DNA of 64,000 bases from assembly GCF_025345615.1 (NCBI RefSeq), contig NZ_JAODWD010000001.1, positions 124,001 to 188,000 of the forward strand, written 5' to 3'. The notes beneath the pieces are model-generated. The model had not been told where the DNA came from. It made no database searches and was given only the letters and a program-made list of their open reading frames with translations. Position 1 is the first letter of the stretch; every line of letters starts with the position of its first letter. This stretch comes from Mycobacterium deserti. Lineage in GTDB: Bacteria; Actinomycetota; Actinomycetes; Mycobacteriales; Mycobacteriaceae. Position numbers and translations under genes: made by a program. Below, piece after piece: positions 39,383 through 48,958 of this stretch.

Positions 39383-40072
39383 ATGGCCGGCATCGACGAC
39401 GTCATCGGGCCCGGGAGCCGCCCCGGCGGCGACAACCATCCGCAGAGCCGCGCCGAATCGATCGTCACGCACGCCGAGCAATCGATCTCCGAGGACGCGA
39501 TCGTCGCCGCCGCCCGCGAACGCGCCGTCGACATCGGCGCGGGCGCCATCACACCCGCCGTCGGCGCGCTGATCTGCGTGTTCGCCAAGGTGACCGGCGC
39601 CAAGGCGGTCGTCGAGGTCGGCACCGGAGCGGGCGTGAGCGGGCTGTGGTTGCTGTCGGGCATGCGGGAGGACGGTGTGCTCACCACCATCGACGTCGAG
39701 CCCGAACATCAACGCATCGCCAAGCAGGCGTTCACCGAAGCGGGCATCGGACCGGGTCGCACGCGGCTGATCAGCGGCAGGGCCCAAGACGTGCTCACCC
39801 GACTGGCCGATGAGTCCTACGACCTGGTGTTCATCGACGCTGACCCGATCGACCAGCCGCATTTCGTGCTCGAGGGAGTGCGACTGCTGCGTTCCGGCGG
39901 CGCGATCGTCGTGCATCGCGCGGCGCTCGGCGGCCGGGCCGGCGACGCCAACGCCAACGACGCCGAAGTCAGCGCCGTGCGCGAGGCGGCCCGGCTGATC
40001 GCCGAGGACGAGCGCTTGACCCCGGTGCTCGTTCCGCTCGGCGACGGCCTGCTCGCCGCCGCCCGCGACTAA
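39383..40072 (+). CDS. SAM-dependent O-methyltransferase (family 3)
   Basis: 229 residues. The SAM motif I is '[18 protein letters not shown]', the acidic end of beta 2 is '[18 protein letters not shown]', and the metal/substrate segment is '[20 protein letters not shown]'. This fits the cation-dependent O-methyltransferase family (PF01596, catechol OMT-like). It is divergent from sigE, as in M. tuberculosis, where the homologous protein is crystallised but its substrate is not known. Translation from 39383 gives the conserved start region; the preceding 14 codons are not expected to be used. Confidence 0.88.
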   Translation: MAGIDDVIGPGSRPGGDNHPQSRAESIVTHAEQSISEDAIVAAARERAVDIGAGAITPAVGALICVFAKVTGAKAVVEVGTGAGVSGLWLLSGMREDGVLTTIDVEPEHQRIAKQAFTEAGIGPGRTRLISGRAQDVLTRLADESYDLVFIDADPIDQPHFVLEGVRLLRSGGAIVVHRAALGGRAGDANANDAEVSAVREAARLIAEDERLTPVLVPLGDGLLAAARD

Positions 40073-40093
40073 CTCCCCCCTTTTCGCCCCCTT

Positions 40094-40162
40094 TTGCGCC
40101 GAAATGGAATTCCCGGTCATCAAGCACGCGTCTTGAGCGCCCGGAATTCCATTTCGGCGCAA
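40094..40162. repeat. Palindromic repeat element, copy 2
   Basis: Perfect 20-bp arms lie at 40094-40113 and 40143-40162 and share the core GAAATGGAATTCC with copy 1 at 4331-4401. The loop holds an inner stem TCAAG (40120-40124) with CTTGA (40132-40136). Compared with the GTCAA/TTGAC of copy 1, both sides of the inner stem changed together. It occupies the gap between the methyltransferase stop and the TetR promoter. Confidence 0.85.
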
Positions 40163-40210
40163 CTGGGCACCCGTCGCGGCTCGCTCGCGGCAGCCCTCTT
40201 GACTGCCGAC

Positions 40211-40244
40211 TGAACGCGCGTTTAGTGTACTGAACATGCGTTCA
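40211..40244 (+). promoter_or_regulatory. TetR operator overlapping promoter and start codon
   Basis: Two 14-bp quasi-palindromes, TGAACGCGCGTTTA (40211-40224) and TGAACATGCGTTCA (40231-40244), begin exactly 20 bp apart. Between and over them lies the -10 TAGTGT (40223-40228), 7 nt before the ATG at 40236. Binding would cover the -10, the start point and the start codon, a classic autorepressor layout. Confidence 0.7.
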
Positions 40245-40901
40245 ACCGCCGACGATCGCACGGCTATCGCCCGCATCCGCGATGCCGCGATTCAGCAGTG
40301 GGGCGAGCAGGGCTTCACCGTCGGCCTGCGTGCCATTGCCGACGCCGCCGGGGTGAGCGCCGCGCTGGTGATCCACCACTTCGGCTCCAAGGACGGCCTA
40401 CGCAAGGCGTGCGACGCTTACATCGCCGAGGAGATTCGCCAGTCGAAGTCCGAGTCGATCACCTCAACCGATCCGGCGGCGTGGTTCGCGCAGATGGCCG
40501 AGATCGAGTCCTACGCACCGTTGATGGCGTACCTGGTCCGCAGCATGCAGTCCGGAAGCGAACTGGCACAAGCGTTCTGGCAGAAAATGATCGACAACGT
40601 CTACGAGTACATGGAAGAGGGCGTGCGGGCGGGCACCATCAAGCCGAGTCCCGACCCCCGCGCCAGGGCCAAGTATCTGGCGATGTGCAGCGGCGGCGGC
40701 TTCCTTCTGTATCTGCAGATGCACGACAACCAAAGCGATCTGCGCGCCGTGCTGCGCGAGTACGGCGAGGAGATGGTGCTGCCCGCCCTCGAAGTCTTCA
40801 CCGTCGGACTGCTCAGCGACGCCACCATGTACGACGCATTCCGCGCACAGCGCGAGAAAGGCATTCCACTCAGCACATCACACGAAGGAGCGCAACAATG
40901 A
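40236..40901 (+). CDS. TetR-family repressor of ABC exporter (RaaS-like)
   Basis: 221 residues. The N-terminal HTH spans about residues 12-58: '[20 protein letters not shown]', '[20 protein letters not shown]', '[11 protein letters not shown]'. The C-terminal helical domain is a ligand pocket. It corresponds by position to Rv1219c (RaaS), which controls the adjacent ABC exporter and helps long-term survival in M. tuberculosis. Its stop overlaps the ATG of the ATPase gene, so repressor and exporter are one operon under the operator at 40211-40244. Confidence 0.88.
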   Translation: MRSTADDRTAIARIRDAAIQQWGEQGFTVGLRAIADAAGVSAALVIHHFGSKDGLRKACDAYIAEEIRQSKSESITSTDPAAWFAQMAEIESYAPLMAYLVRSMQSGSELAQAFWQKMIDNVYEYMEEGVRAGTIKPSPDPRARAKYLAMCSGGGFLLYLQMHDNQSDLRAVLREYGEEMVLPALEVFTVGLLSDATMYDAFRAQREKGIPLSTSHEGAQQ

Positions 40902-41803
40902 CCACCAGTTCTCAGCTCGCCGTCGAAATCCATGGCCTGACCAAATCTTTCGGGCGAACTAAGGCTCTCGACGGCCTGGACCTCACCGTCGCGCCCGGTG
41001 ACATCACCGGCTTTCTCGGACCCAACGGGGCCGGCAAGTCAACCACCATCCGCGTGCTGCTCGGATTGTTGCGCGCCGACGGAGGCACCGTCCGCCTACT
41101 CGGCGGTGATCCCTGGCATGACGCCGTCGCACTGCACCGCCGCATCGCCTATGTCCCGGGTGATGTCACGCTGTGGCCCAACCTGACCGGCATGCAGGCC
41201 ATCGACTTCCTCGCTCGGATACGGGGCAACGGCGTCGACACGGCTCGTCGCGACCAGTTGCTCGAGCGCTTCGAACTCGACCCGCACAAGAAGGCCCGCA
41301 CGTACTCGAAGGGCAACCGACAGAAGGTCGCAATCGTCGCCGCCTTCTCCACCAACGCCGAGCTGTTCATCCTCGACGAACCCACATCGGGGCTGGACCC
41401 GTTGATGGAGAAGGCGTTTCAGCAGTGCGTCACCGAAGTCGCCGAGCGCGGCGCTGCGGTGCTGTTGTCCAGCCACATCCTCGCCGAGGTCGAGAAGCTT
41501 TGCGACAGCGTGACGATCATCCGGGCCGGCCGAGCCGTGCGGTCGGGCACCCTCGAGGACTTGCGGCACCTGATGCGCACCACCATCACCGTGCGCACCC
41601 GCGGCGACGGCACCGCGCTCGCGCAACTGCCGTCCGTGCACGATTTCACAAGCGAGGATCACCAATTCACGTTCTCGGTGGACCGCGCCGATCTGGACGC
41701 CATCATGGAGCGCCTCACCGGTCTCGGCATCCAGGAGCTGACGGTGACGCCGGCCTCGCTCGAGGACATGTTCCTGCGCGAGTACCAGGGGGCGCTGCGA
41801 TGA
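40898..41803 (+). CDS. ABC exporter ATP-binding subunit
   Basis: 301 residues from the ATG at 40898, with GAAGGAG 7 nt upstream and ATGA overlap with the repressor gene. It has Walker A '[19 protein letters not shown]', signature '[15 protein letters not shown]', where the usual SGGQ becomes SKGN, Walker B '[19 protein letters not shown]' and H-loop '[12 protein letters not shown]'. The SKGN-type signature is common in DrrA/CcmA-like exporters. A C-terminal accessory domain of about 80 residues follows. It pairs with the next gene to export drugs or lipids. Confidence 0.92.
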   Translation: MTTSSQLAVEIHGLTKSFGRTKALDGLDLTVAPGDITGFLGPNGAGKSTTIRVLLGLLRADGGTVRLLGGDPWHDAVALHRRIAYVPGDVTLWPNLTGMQAIDFLARIRGNGVDTARRDQLLERFELDPHKKARTYSKGNRQKVAIVAAFSTNAELFILDEPTSGLDPLMEKAFQQCVTEVAERGAAVLLSSHILAEVEKLCDSVTIIRAGRAVRSGTLEDLRHLMRTTITVRTRGDGTALAQLPSVHDFTSEDHQFTFSVDRADLDAIMERLTGLGIQELTVTPASLEDMFLREYQGALR

Positions 41804-43452
41804 GCGCCGGAGCAGCTCGGCCGGCTACCGTGGATACAGCGACCAGAGCACCGCGCACCGGACGACACGAGGCCGCAGCCGCAGGGTCTCCGTGGACCGG
41901 AATGGGCAGCCTCATCACCCTGGCTCTGCGTCGCGACCGCGTTCGGCTGTCCGTGTGGATCGCGGCCCTCACGCTGACGATGGTGTATGCGCCCAACGCG
42001 ATCAAGCTGGCCTACCCCGACGAGGCGCAGCGCCAGGCCAGGGTGGAGCTGATGAAGACGCCCGCCGCGATCATCATGGGCGGGCCCATGTTCGGTGGCA
42101 ACGAGACCGAACTCGGTGCGATGATGGCCAACGAGCTGATGCTGACGCTGGTCGTCGCGACGTCGATCTTGGCCATTCTCACCGTTATTCGGCACACCCG
42201 CGCCGAGGAGGAAAGCGGCGCAGCCGAACTCGTGCTGTCCACGGTCGTCGGCCGTTATGCCCGCACCTTCGCGGCGCTGATCGTCGTCGCTGCGGTGAAC
42301 TTAGTACTTGCCGTCACGATGACCGTGGCCATGGCCTCGACCGGGTTCGGTGTCGTCGACACGGCGGCGATGTGTTTCGGCGTCACGGGCGCGGCGATGG
42401 TGTTCGGTGCCGTCGCCGCCGTCACCGCACAGCTGTGGCGTCAGTCGCGCACCGCGACCGGTGCGGCGATGGCCGTGCTCGCGCTGGCCGTCCTCGTGCG
42501 TGGCATCGGCGACGTGATCGACAACTCCGGCAGCCCGCTCAGCTGGTTTTCGCCGATCGCGTGGGCACAGCAGATGCGCGCATTCGTCGATCTGCGGTGG
42601 TGGCCGTTCCTCCTGCTGGTCGGTCTCGCCGTCGCGATGATGGCGGTGGCCGCGGTCCTGGAAAGCAAGCGGCAGTACGACGACGGCACCATTCCGTCGA
42701 GCGGTGAACGTCCGAATGCACGTGCGATCAACAGCGTCATCGCACTGCACGTGACTTTGCAGCGAGGTCAGACGATCGGCTGGACCGTCGGAGTGTTCCT
42801 GGGCGGGTTGGCATTCGGCTCGATGACCAAATCCCTTCTGGACGCCGCGCAGAGCAATGAGCTGATACAGCGGGTGCTCGCAGCGCAGGGCAATGACGGC
42901 GTCTACACAACCATGACCCAGTTCCTCGCCGCGGCCGCCTCCGCGTACGTCGTCGGCGCCGTGCTGCGGGTGTACCACGACGAGGAGAACGGGCTCGGGG
43001 AACCAGTGCTCGCCGGCGCGGTGTCGCGGTGGCACTGGCTGATCGGTGCGGTGGTCTCCGCAGTGGCCGGGTCCGTCGTGCTGATGTTCTTCGCTGGGCT
43101 GGGCAACGGGCTGGGCGCCGGGCTCACCCTCGGTGAACCGGCCACCGTCGTGCGGCTGACGCTCGCCGGTCTGGCTTACGTGCCTGCCATGGCCGTGCTG
43201 GCCGGAGTCGCCGCAGTCGCGGTTGCACTGAAGCGGCCTTGGTTCGGCTGGCTTGCCGTCACTTTCGTAGTCCTGTCGCTCTATCTCGGTGCGCTGTTGC
43301 GGTTGCCGAAGTGGCTGGTCGACCTGTCGCCGGTGGGACGGACCACGGCTCCGTTGGATTACCCGGTGATGTCGCTGACGGTGATGTTCGTCGTCGCCGC
43401 GGTGCTGACGCTCGCGGCCGGTGCGCTCTACCGCCGTCGCGACGCGGCCTGA
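41800..43452 (+). CDS. ABC exporter permease subunit (two-domain)
   Basis: 550 residues from the ATG at 41800, overlapping the ATPase stop as ATGA. After a 45-residue basic N-terminus, about twelve hydrophobic helices fall in two similar halves ('[20 protein letters not shown]' near 50 and '[20 protein letters not shown]' near 315). Each half opens with an amphipathic segment, so it resembles two fused six-helix ABC-2 permeases. This is the Rv1217c type. It forms a full exporter with the ATPase; the substrate is unknown. Confidence 0.9.
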   Translation: MSAGAARPATVDTATRAPRTGRHEAAAAGSPWTGMGSLITLALRRDRVRLSVWIAALTLTMVYAPNAIKLAYPDEAQRQARVELMKTPAAIIMGGPMFGGNETELGAMMANELMLTLVVATSILAILTVIRHTRAEEESGAAELVLSTVVGRYARTFAALIVVAAVNLVLAVTMTVAMASTGFGVVDTAAMCFGVTGAAMVFGAVAAVTAQLWRQSRTATGAAMAVLALAVLVRGIGDVIDNSGSPLSWFSPIAWAQQMRAFVDLRWWPFLLLVGLAVAMMAVAAVLESKRQYDDGTIPSSGERPNARAINSVIALHVTLQRGQTIGWTVGVFLGGLAFGSMTKSLLDAAQSNELIQRVLAAQGNDGVYTTMTQFLAAAASAYVVGAVLRVYHDEENGLGEPVLAGAVSRWHWLIGAVVSAVAGSVVLMFFAGLGNGLGAGLTLGEPATVVRLTLAGLAYVPAMAVLAGVAAVAVALKRPWFGWLAVTFVVLSLYLGALLRLPKWLVDLSPVGRTTAPLDYPVMSLTVMFVVAAVLTLAAGALYRRRDAA

Positions 43453-43461
43453 GGAGGAGTC

Positions 43462-44136
43462 GTGAAAACGGCATTGCAGTCGGTGGCGTCAGGCCTATTC
43501 GGGTTTGCCTTCTTCGCAGTGTTGCTGTTCGTGCCCGCTGGCACAGTGAACTATTGGCAGGCGTGGGTTTTCATCTCGGTGTTCTTGGTCGCCGCGATGG
43601 GCTCCAGCATCTATCTCCTGGTGAGGAACCCGGCCGCACTGCGCCGTCGCATGCACGCGGGACCGACCGCCGAGACCCGAACGGTGCAGAAGTTCGCCAT
43701 CACCGGCACGGTCGCGATGGTGGTGGCGGTGCTGATCGTCAGCGCACTGGACCACCGGTTCGGATGGTCGCAGGTGCCGACGCAGGTGGTGATCGTCGGC
43801 GACATCCTGGTCGGGGTCGGCCTCGGGATCGCGCAACTGGTCGTCGTGCAGAACAGCTATGCAGCTGCGACGATCACCGTCGAGGCCGAGCAGACGGTGG
43901 TCACCACGGGTTTGTACGGGCTTGTGCGACATCCGATGTACTTCGGAACGCTGATCATGATGATCGGCACGCCGCTCGCGCTCGACTCGTACTGGGGGCT
44001 GCTCGCTCTGGCTTTCGGCCTGCCGGTGCTCGGAGTGCGCATCTTCGACGAGGAGTCGATGCTCGAACAGGAACTCGACGGCTACCGCGACTACATGGCC
44101 AAGGTGCACCATCGGTTGGTGCCGTACGTCTGGTGA
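43462..44136 (+). CDS. Isoprenylcysteine carboxyl methyltransferase-like membrane protein
   Basis: 224 residues from GTG with GAGGAGGAG 3 nt upstream. Four or five TM helices precede the ICMT/PEMT signature 'TGLYGLVRHPMYFGTLIMMI', and the C-terminal 'EESMLEQELDGYRDYMAKVH' matches the conserved SAM-binding end. Bacterial members methylate lipids or small molecules; the real substrate is unknown. It is 9 nt downstream of the ABC permease, so it is likely the fourth gene of the repressor-exporter operon. Confidence 0.85.
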   Translation: MKTALQSVASGLFGFAFFAVLLFVPAGTVNYWQAWVFISVFLVAAMGSSIYLLVRNPAALRRRMHAGPTAETRTVQKFAITGTVAMVVAVLIVSALDHRFGWSQVPTQVVIVGDILVGVGLGIAQLVVVQNSYAAATITVEAEQTVVTTGLYGLVRHPMYFGTLIMMIGTPLALDSYWGLLALAFGLPVLGVRIFDEESMLEQELDGYRDYMAKVHHRLVPYVW

Positions 44137-44164
44137 GGATGCGCGACTTGTCCGACCAGTGACA

Positions 44165-44170
44165 TAGTAT
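44165..44170 (+). promoter_or_regulatory. -10 hexamer TAGTAT of HNH gene
   Basis: TAGTAT ends 7 nt before the ATG at 44178 and its last base is the first base of the SOS box, so repressor binding would block it. Confidence 0.6.
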
Positions 44171-44185
44171 CGAACACATGTTCGA
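44170..44185 (+). promoter_or_regulatory. Perfect mycobacterial SOS (LexA) box
   Basis: TCGAAC-ACAT-GTTCGA has two perfect 6-bp arms, the consensus TCGAAC(N4)GTTCGA known for mycobacterial LexA sites. It spans the predicted start of transcription and the first codons of the HNH gene. Confidence 0.85.
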
Positions 44186-45461
44186 GAGAACGCTTGAAAT
44201 CGACCTCGCTGCCGACGAGGCGTCGCTGATCGAGCAGCTCAGCGAACTGGAACTGCTCAAGTCCGCCGCCGCGGCGCGTCAGGCCCGACTGACCGCCGCA
44301 CTCGACGAGAATCGTCGTTGCGCCGAAGCCCATCGCGGGATTCCCGCGGCGAAACGCGGACGCGGCCTGGCGAGCGAGATCGCCCTGGCACGGCGGGATT
44401 CCCCCAATCGGGGCGGTCGCCATCTGGGGTTCGCCCGCGCCCTGGTCCACGAAATGCCGCATACTCTGGCGGCGCTGGAGACCGGTGCTCTTTCCGAATG
44501 GCGCGCCACTCTGATCGTGCGTGAGTCGGCGTGCCTGGAGATCGAGGATCGGCGGGCGTTGGACGCCGAGATGTGCGCCGACTCATCGAAATTGAATGGT
44601 CGGGGGGACAAGCGGATTGAGGCGGACGCGAAAGCCATCGCCTATCGCCTCGACCCCCACGCCGTCGTCGACAGGGCGGTGCGGGCGGAATCCGAACGCA
44701 CCGTCACCAGTCGACCCGCGCCCGACAACATGGCCTACGTGACGGCCTTTCTGCCCATGGCGCAGGGGGTCGCGGTGTACGCCGCGCTGAGGCGCGCAGG
44801 TGACGCTTGCGGTGACGGTCGGGGCCGCGGACAGGTGATGGCGGACACCCTTGTCGAGCGCGTCACCGGCCGACCGGCCGACGTCCCGGTCCCTGTCACA
44901 GTCAACCTGGTCGTCACCGACGAAACCCTGCTCGGCGGGGACACCGCGCCAGGGCAGGTGCCCGGCTACGGCCCAATTCCCGCCGCCATCGCCTGCCGCC
45001 TGGCGAGCGACGCGATCGCCGACGAGCGCTCCAAGGCGACCCTGCGCCGGCTGTACCGCCACCCCTCGTCGGGCGCGCTGGTTGCCATGGAATCACGGGC
45101 CCGACGCTTCCCCGACGCGCTTGCTCGATTCATCGCCTTGCGCGACAACACCTGCCGAACCCCCTACTGCGATGCGCCAATTCGTCATACCGACCACGCC
45201 AACGCGCACGCCGCCGGCGGAGCCACCAGCGAATTGAACGGTCTCGGGGCCTGCGAGGCCTGCAACTACGCCAAGGAAGCCCCCGGCTGGCGCGTGACAA
45301 CTCTGCGGCGGCGCGACGGCGCGCACATTTCCGAAGTCACCACCCCTACCGGTGCTCGACATCAATCCCAAGCGCCGCCTCTACTCCACTTCGACCGGTC
45401 CACGCCAAGCCCGGTCGAGGCGCAGCTCGCGCACGTACTCGCCGAGTTCGCTGCCGCCTGA
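44178..45461 (+). CDS. DUF222/13E12-type HNH endonuclease-like protein, SOS-controlled
   Basis: 427 residues. The N-terminal DUF222 helical region (about 10-230) includes 'LLKSAAAARQARLTAALDEN' and 'ETGALSEWRATLIVRESACL'. Near the C-terminus is the HNH region: 'CRTPYCDAPIRHTDHANAHA' followed by 'NGLGACEACNYAKEAPGW'. The central D-H and the Cys pairs fit a zinc-supported HNH nuclease. The variant 'CEACNYAKE' differs from the usual 'CRFHHLLKT' of 13E12 repeat proteins. Members are often LexA targets in M. tuberculosis. The gene starts inside a perfect SOS box, so it should be induced by DNA damage. Target unknown. Confidence 0.9.
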   Translation: MFERTLEIDLAADEASLIEQLSELELLKSAAAARQARLTAALDENRRCAEAHRGIPAAKRGRGLASEIALARRDSPNRGGRHLGFARALVHEMPHTLAALETGALSEWRATLIVRESACLEIEDRRALDAEMCADSSKLNGRGDKRIEADAKAIAYRLDPHAVVDRAVRAESERTVTSRPAPDNMAYVTAFLPMAQGVAVYAALRRAGDACGDGRGRGQVMADTLVERVTGRPADVPVPVTVNLVVTDETLLGGDTAPGQVPGYGPIPAAIACRLASDAIADERSKATLRRLYRHPSSGALVAMESRARRFPDALARFIALRDNTCRTPYCDAPIRHTDHANAHAAGGATSELNGLGACEACNYAKEAPGWRVTTLRRRDGAHISEVTTPTGARHQSQAPPLLHFDRSTPSPVEAQLAHVLAEFAAA

Positions 45462-45471
45462 TCGGCCTGGT

Positions 45472-45477
45472 CATACT
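45472..45477 (+). promoter_or_regulatory. -10 hexamer CATACT, probable leaderless start
   Basis: CATACT ends 6 nt before the GTG at 45484, with no ribosome site in between. Its first base departs from the TANNNT pattern. Confidence 0.4.
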
Positions 45478-45483
45478 GATCAC

Positions 45484-46062
45484 GTGGAACTGCTGACCGG
45501 CTTCGGGCTGGCTACCGCGGCGGGACTCAACGCCTACATCCCACTAGTCATGCTCGGGTTGCTGTCGCGGTTCACCGACCTGGTCACGCTGCCGCATGGC
45601 TGGGCCTGGCTGGAGAACGGCTGGGTGCTGGCGATCGTCGCGGTGCTGCTCATCATCGAGGTCGTCGCTGACAAGATTCCCACTCTCGACAGCGTCAACG
45701 ATGCGATTCAGACGTTCGTCCGGCCTACCGCGGGCGGCATCGTGTTCGGGTCGGGCACCGCAACGCAGACGTCGGCCGTCGCCGATCCTGGCGCGTTCGC
45801 TCAATCGGGTCAGTGGATACCGGTGGTGATCGGTGTGGTTGTCGCGCTGGCGGTGTCGCTGACGAAGTCGGCGGTCCGACCCGCCGCCAACGCCGCCACC
45901 GTCGGGATGGCCGCGCCGGTGCTGAGCACGGTCGAGGACGGCGTCAGCGTCGGACTGGTTTTCGTCGCCATCCTGCTGCCGATGTTGGTCGTGCTGGTCT
46001 TGGTCGCGATGTTCTGGTCGGCGGGCCGCGTCATGCGGCGACGCCGGGCCGCGGCCGACTAG
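45484..46062 (+). CDS. DUF4126 membrane protein
   Basis: 192 residues from GTG. The N-terminal helix '[20 protein letters not shown]' is the hallmark of DUF4126. The next parts are '[20 protein letters not shown]' with '[20 protein letters not shown]', then two more helices and a basic tail '[11 protein letters not shown]'. Four to five TM segments in all. Function unknown. Its stop overlaps the stop of convergent glgC (CTAG), so no terminator separates them. Confidence 0.82.
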   Translation: MELLTGFGLATAAGLNAYIPLVMLGLLSRFTDLVTLPHGWAWLENGWVLAIVAVLLIIEVVADKIPTLDSVNDAIQTFVRPTAGGIVFGSGTATQTSAVADPGAFAQSGQWIPVVIGVVVALAVSLTKSAVRPAANAATVGMAAPVLSTVEDGVSVGLVFVAILLPMLVVLVLVAMFWSAGRVMRRRRAAAD

Positions 46063-47273
46063 ATCCAGACGCCCTTACCGACGGCGACCACTCCCCCGTT
46101 GCTGATCGCAAAACGCTCGCGATCCTTCTCCAAGTCCACGCCCACCATCTCGCCCGGCCCCACCACGACGTTCTTGTCCAGGATCGCGTGGCGCACCACT
46201 GCGCCGCGTCCGACGCGCGTGCCGGGCATGATCACGCTGCCTTCGACGATCGCCCCGTCGTCAACGACCACGTTGGACGACAACACCGAATTACGAACGG
46301 ATGCAGCCGAAATGATACTTCCGGCACCCACAACGGATTCCTGTGCCGAACCGCCGTTGACGAACTTCGCCGGTGCGAGCATCTCGGCCTCGCCGCGGAT
46401 CGGCCAGCGCTTGTTGTACAGGTTGAACACCGGGTGCACCGAAACCAGGTCCATGTGCGCGTCGTAGAACGCGTCGAGCGTGCCGACGTCTCGCCAATAT
46501 CCGTGGTCGCGCTCGGTGGCTCCTGGCACCTCGTTGTTCTTGAAGTCGTAGACCGCGGCCATACCGTCACTGACGAGCCGCGGGATGATGTCGCCGCCCA
46601 TGTCGTGGTCGGAGTGGTCGTCGTCGGCATCGGCACGGATCGCGTCGATCAGCACCTTGGTGGTGAAGATGTAATTGCCCATCGAGACGAACGTCTGCTC
46701 GGGATCATCGGGCGTGCCCGGCGGGTCGGCGGGCTTCTCGATGAAGCTGCGGATGCGACCGGACTCGTCGGAGTCGATGCACCCGAAAGCGGTGGCCTCA
46801 GCCCGGGGCACCCGGATGCCTGCGACTGTCGCGCCCGCGCCGCTCTCGATGTGGAACTGGACCATCTGCTCGGGATCCATGCGGTACACGTGGTCGGCGC
46901 CAAACACGACGATGTAGTCGGGATCCTCGTCGTAGATCAGATTCATCGACTGGTAGATGGCGTCGGCCGAACCGGTGTACCACCGGGGGCCGAGCCGCTG
47001 CTGGGCCGGCACCGGGGTGATGTACTCGCCGGCTAGCCCGGACAGCCGCCAGTTCTGCGAGATATGCCGGTCCAGCGAATGCGACTTGTACTGCGTGAGC
47101 ACACAAATCCGCAGGTATCGCGCATTGACCAGATTCGACAGCACAAAATCGATCAGCCGGTAGGCGCCCCCGAAGGGAACGGCCGGCTTCGCCCGGTCCG
47201 CGGTCAATGGGTAAAGCCGTTTGCCTTCGCCGCCGGCCAGGACGATGCCCAGCACGTGTGGCAGTTCCCGCAT
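46059..47273 (-). CDS. glgC: Glucose-1-phosphate adenylyltransferase
   Basis: 404 residues from the ATG at 47273; the frame extends 42 codons upstream but TAGGTT 7 nt before this ATG and the conserved start '[20 protein letters not shown]' fix it. The motifs are '[14 protein letters not shown]', '[15 protein letters not shown]', '[13 protein letters not shown]' and a C-terminal left-handed beta helix of acyltransferase-type hexapeptides ('[20 protein letters not shown]'). It makes ADP-glucose for glycogen, capsular glucan and, with GlgM, maltose-1-phosphate. It is divergent from glgM across 124 bp. Confidence 0.97.
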   Translation of the reverse strand: MRELPHVLGIVLAGGEGKRLYPLTADRAKPAVPFGGAYRLIDFVLSNLVNARYLRICVLTQYKSHSLDRHISQNWRLSGLAGEYITPVPAQQRLGPRWYTGSADAIYQSMNLIYDEDPDYIVVFGADHVYRMDPEQMVQFHIESGAGATVAGIRVPRAEATAFGCIDSDESGRIRSFIEKPADPPGTPDDPEQTFVSMGNYIFTTKVLIDAIRADADDDHSDHDMGGDIIPRLVSDGMAAVYDFKNNEVPGATERDHGYWRDVGTLDAFYDAHMDLVSVHPVFNLYNKRWPIRGEAEMLAPAKFVNGGSAQESVVGAGSIISAASVRNSVLSSNVVVDDGAIVEGSVIMPGTRVGRGAVVRHAILDKNVVVGPGEMVGVDLEKDRERFAISNGGVVAVGKGVWI

Positions 47274-47280
47274 ACCTCCA

Positions 47281-47286
47281 AACCTA
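47281..47286 (-). promoter_or_regulatory. glgC: -10 hexamer TAGGTT of glgC, leaderless
   Basis: On the minus strand TAGGTT ends 7 nt before the glgC ATG. The intervening TGGAGGT could still act as a ribosome site if transcription begins earlier. Confidence 0.6.
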
Positions 47287-47384
47287 TCTGTCGCCGCCAA
47301 CCGGGGCCAGCCATTCGTCGCGTAGCTCAACGATTTCGGCCTGTCCGGCGGCCGAACACGGCTGCGTTCCCGTGCCTGGGCTAC

Positions 47385-47390
47385 TACCGT
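47385..47390 (+). promoter_or_regulatory. glgM: -10 hexamer TACCGT of glgM, leaderless
   Basis: TACCGT ends 7 nt before the glgM ATG at 47398. With the glgC hexamer about 100 bp away this gives back-to-back promoters for the two steps of one pathway. Confidence 0.55.
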
Positions 47391-47397
47391 CGTCACC

Positions 47398-48588
47398 ATG
47401 CGGGTGGCGATGATGACGCGGGAGTACCCACCCGAGGTCTACGGCGGGGCCGGCGTTCACGTCACCGAGCTTGTGGCGCAGCTACGGAACCTCTGTGAGG
47501 TCGACGTGCACTGCATGGGCGCGCCCCGCCCAGGCGCGATCGTCGCCCAGCCCGACCCGGCGTTGCTGGGCGCCAATCCCGCGCTGTCGACGCTGTCGAC
47601 GGACCTGAACATGGTCAACGCGGCGGCGCATGCCACCGTCGTCCACTCCCACACCTGGTACGCCGGACTGGCCGGCCACCTCACCGCGTTGCTGTACGGC
47701 GTTCCGCACGTGCTGACCGCGCACTCGCTGGAGCCGATGCGGCCGTGGAAGGCCGAACAGCTCGGCGGTGGCTACCGAGTGTCGTCCTGGGTCGAGAAGA
47801 CCGCGGTGGAAGCGGCCGACGCCGTGATCGCGGTCAGTTCCGGCATGCGCGACGATGTGTTGCACACGTATCCGGCACTTGATCCCAGCCGGGTCCATGT
47901 GGTGCGCAACGGGATCGACACCGAAGTCTGGTATCCCGTCGCGCGCGCCGGCAGCGACTCGGGCGGCGCGCCGGCGAGCGGAGAGTCGGTGCTCGCCGAG
48001 CTCGGCGTCGACCTCTCCCGGCCCATCGTCGCGTTCGTCGGCCGGATCACCCGTCAGAAGGGGGTGGCCCACCTCGTCGCGGCAGCGCATCGCTTCGACC
48101 CGGAGATCCAGCTGGTGCTGTGCGCGGGCGCACCCGACACCCCCGAGATCGCCGCCGAGGTCACCGAAGCGGTGCAGCAGCTGGCACGCGCACGCACCGG
48201 CGTGTTCTGGGTGCGCGAAATGCTGCCCATCGTCAAGATCCGCGAAATTCTCTCGGCGGCAACTGTTTTCGTCTGCCCGTCCGTGTATGAACCGCTGGGG
48301 ATCGTCAATTTGGAGGCGATGGCGTGCGCGACGGCGGTGGTGGCCTCCGACGTCGGCGGCATCCCGGAGGTGGTGGCCGATCATCACACCGGGTTGCTGG
48401 TGCACTATGACGCGACAGATCCGGCGTTCTACGAGTCGCGCCTGGCCGATGCGGTCAATTCGCTGGTGGCCGAGCCCGAGCGGGCCCGGCAGTACGGGCA
48501 GGCCGGGCGCGCGCGCTGCATCGCGGAGTTCTCCTGGGCGCACATCGCCGAGCAGACCCTGGAGATCTACCGCAAGGTGTCTTCGTAG
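47398..48588 (+). CDS. glgM: Maltose-1-phosphate synthase (GT4 glycosyltransferase)
   Basis: 396 residues. The N-terminal Rossmann domain shows '[20 protein letters not shown]' and '[13 protein letters not shown]'. The C-terminal domain shows '[13 protein letters not shown]', '[19 protein letters not shown]' and the retaining GT-B E-x7-E in '[20 protein letters not shown]'. Formerly called glgA, this mycobacterial enzyme transfers glucose from ADP-glucose to glucose-1-phosphate, making the maltose-1-phosphate that GlgE polymerises. Its partner glgC is divergently placed. Confidence 0.93.
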   Translation: MRVAMMTREYPPEVYGGAGVHVTELVAQLRNLCEVDVHCMGAPRPGAIVAQPDPALLGANPALSTLSTDLNMVNAAAHATVVHSHTWYAGLAGHLTALLYGVPHVLTAHSLEPMRPWKAEQLGGGYRVSSWVEKTAVEAADAVIAVSSGMRDDVLHTYPALDPSRVHVVRNGIDTEVWYPVARAGSDSGGAPASGESVLAELGVDLSRPIVAFVGRITRQKGVAHLVAAAHRFDPEIQLVLCAGAPDTPEIAAEVTEAVQQLARARTGVFWVREMLPIVKIREILSAATVFVCPSVYEPLGIVNLEAMACATAVVASDVGGIPEVVADHHTGLLVHYDATDPAFYESRLADAVNSLVAEPERARQYGQAGRARCIAEFSWAHIAEQTLEIYRKVSS

Positions 48589-48589
48589 T

Positions 48590-48757
48590 TCAGCTGGTGA
48601 CGTTCTTGAGTTCGTCCCCGAGGGCGGCTGCCTCATCAGGAGTGAGTTCGACCACGAGGCGTCCGCCGCCTTCAAGTGGTACTCGCATCACGATGCCGCG
48701 CCCCTCCTTGGTTGCTTCCAGTGGACCGTCGCCGGTCCGGGGCTTCATCGCCGCCAT
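48590..48757 (-). CDS. Small conserved DUF3117 protein
   Basis: 55 residues from the ATG at 48757 with GGAGGGAG 6 nt upstream; longer in-frame starts add unconserved sequence. The protein, beginning 'MAAMKPRTGDGPLEATKEGR' and ending 'AALGDELKNVTS', is almost invariant across actinobacteria and predicted to be a small beta-rich cytosolic protein of unknown function. It is convergent with glgM, whose stop is 1 bp away. The upstream gap (48758-48958) contains a CTGAAC-N5-CTGA repeat. Confidence 0.88.
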   Translation of the reverse strand: MAAMKPRTGDGPLEATKEGRGIVMRVPLEGGGRLVVELTPDEAAALGDELKNVTS

Positions 48758-48840
48758 CGAGTGCTCCCTCCACATGATCCGGCCCGCGAGAGCGGACCCG
48801 GTCGGGGCCGAGACTGCCCACTCGTTGACAGCTCCCGGCA

Positions 48841-48856
48841 CTGAACTGCTACTGAA
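48841..48856 (-). promoter_or_regulatory. Direct repeat upstream of DUF3117 gene, same as at sigE
   Basis: CTGAAC at 48841 and CTGAA at 48852 are 11 bp apart; on the gene strand TTCAGTAGCAGTTCAG. It lies about 85-100 nt before the DUF3117 start codon and repeats the pattern at 39253-39268. Confidence 0.4.
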
Positions 48857-48958
48857 CACCCCTATTGTTCCCTATCCGGGAGGTTCGGTGTGCAAAGACC
48901 CGGCCAAGGCGGTCGCGACGGCACCCGTTTTTGTCGCTGCGCCGTCGCCCGGTTGTCG

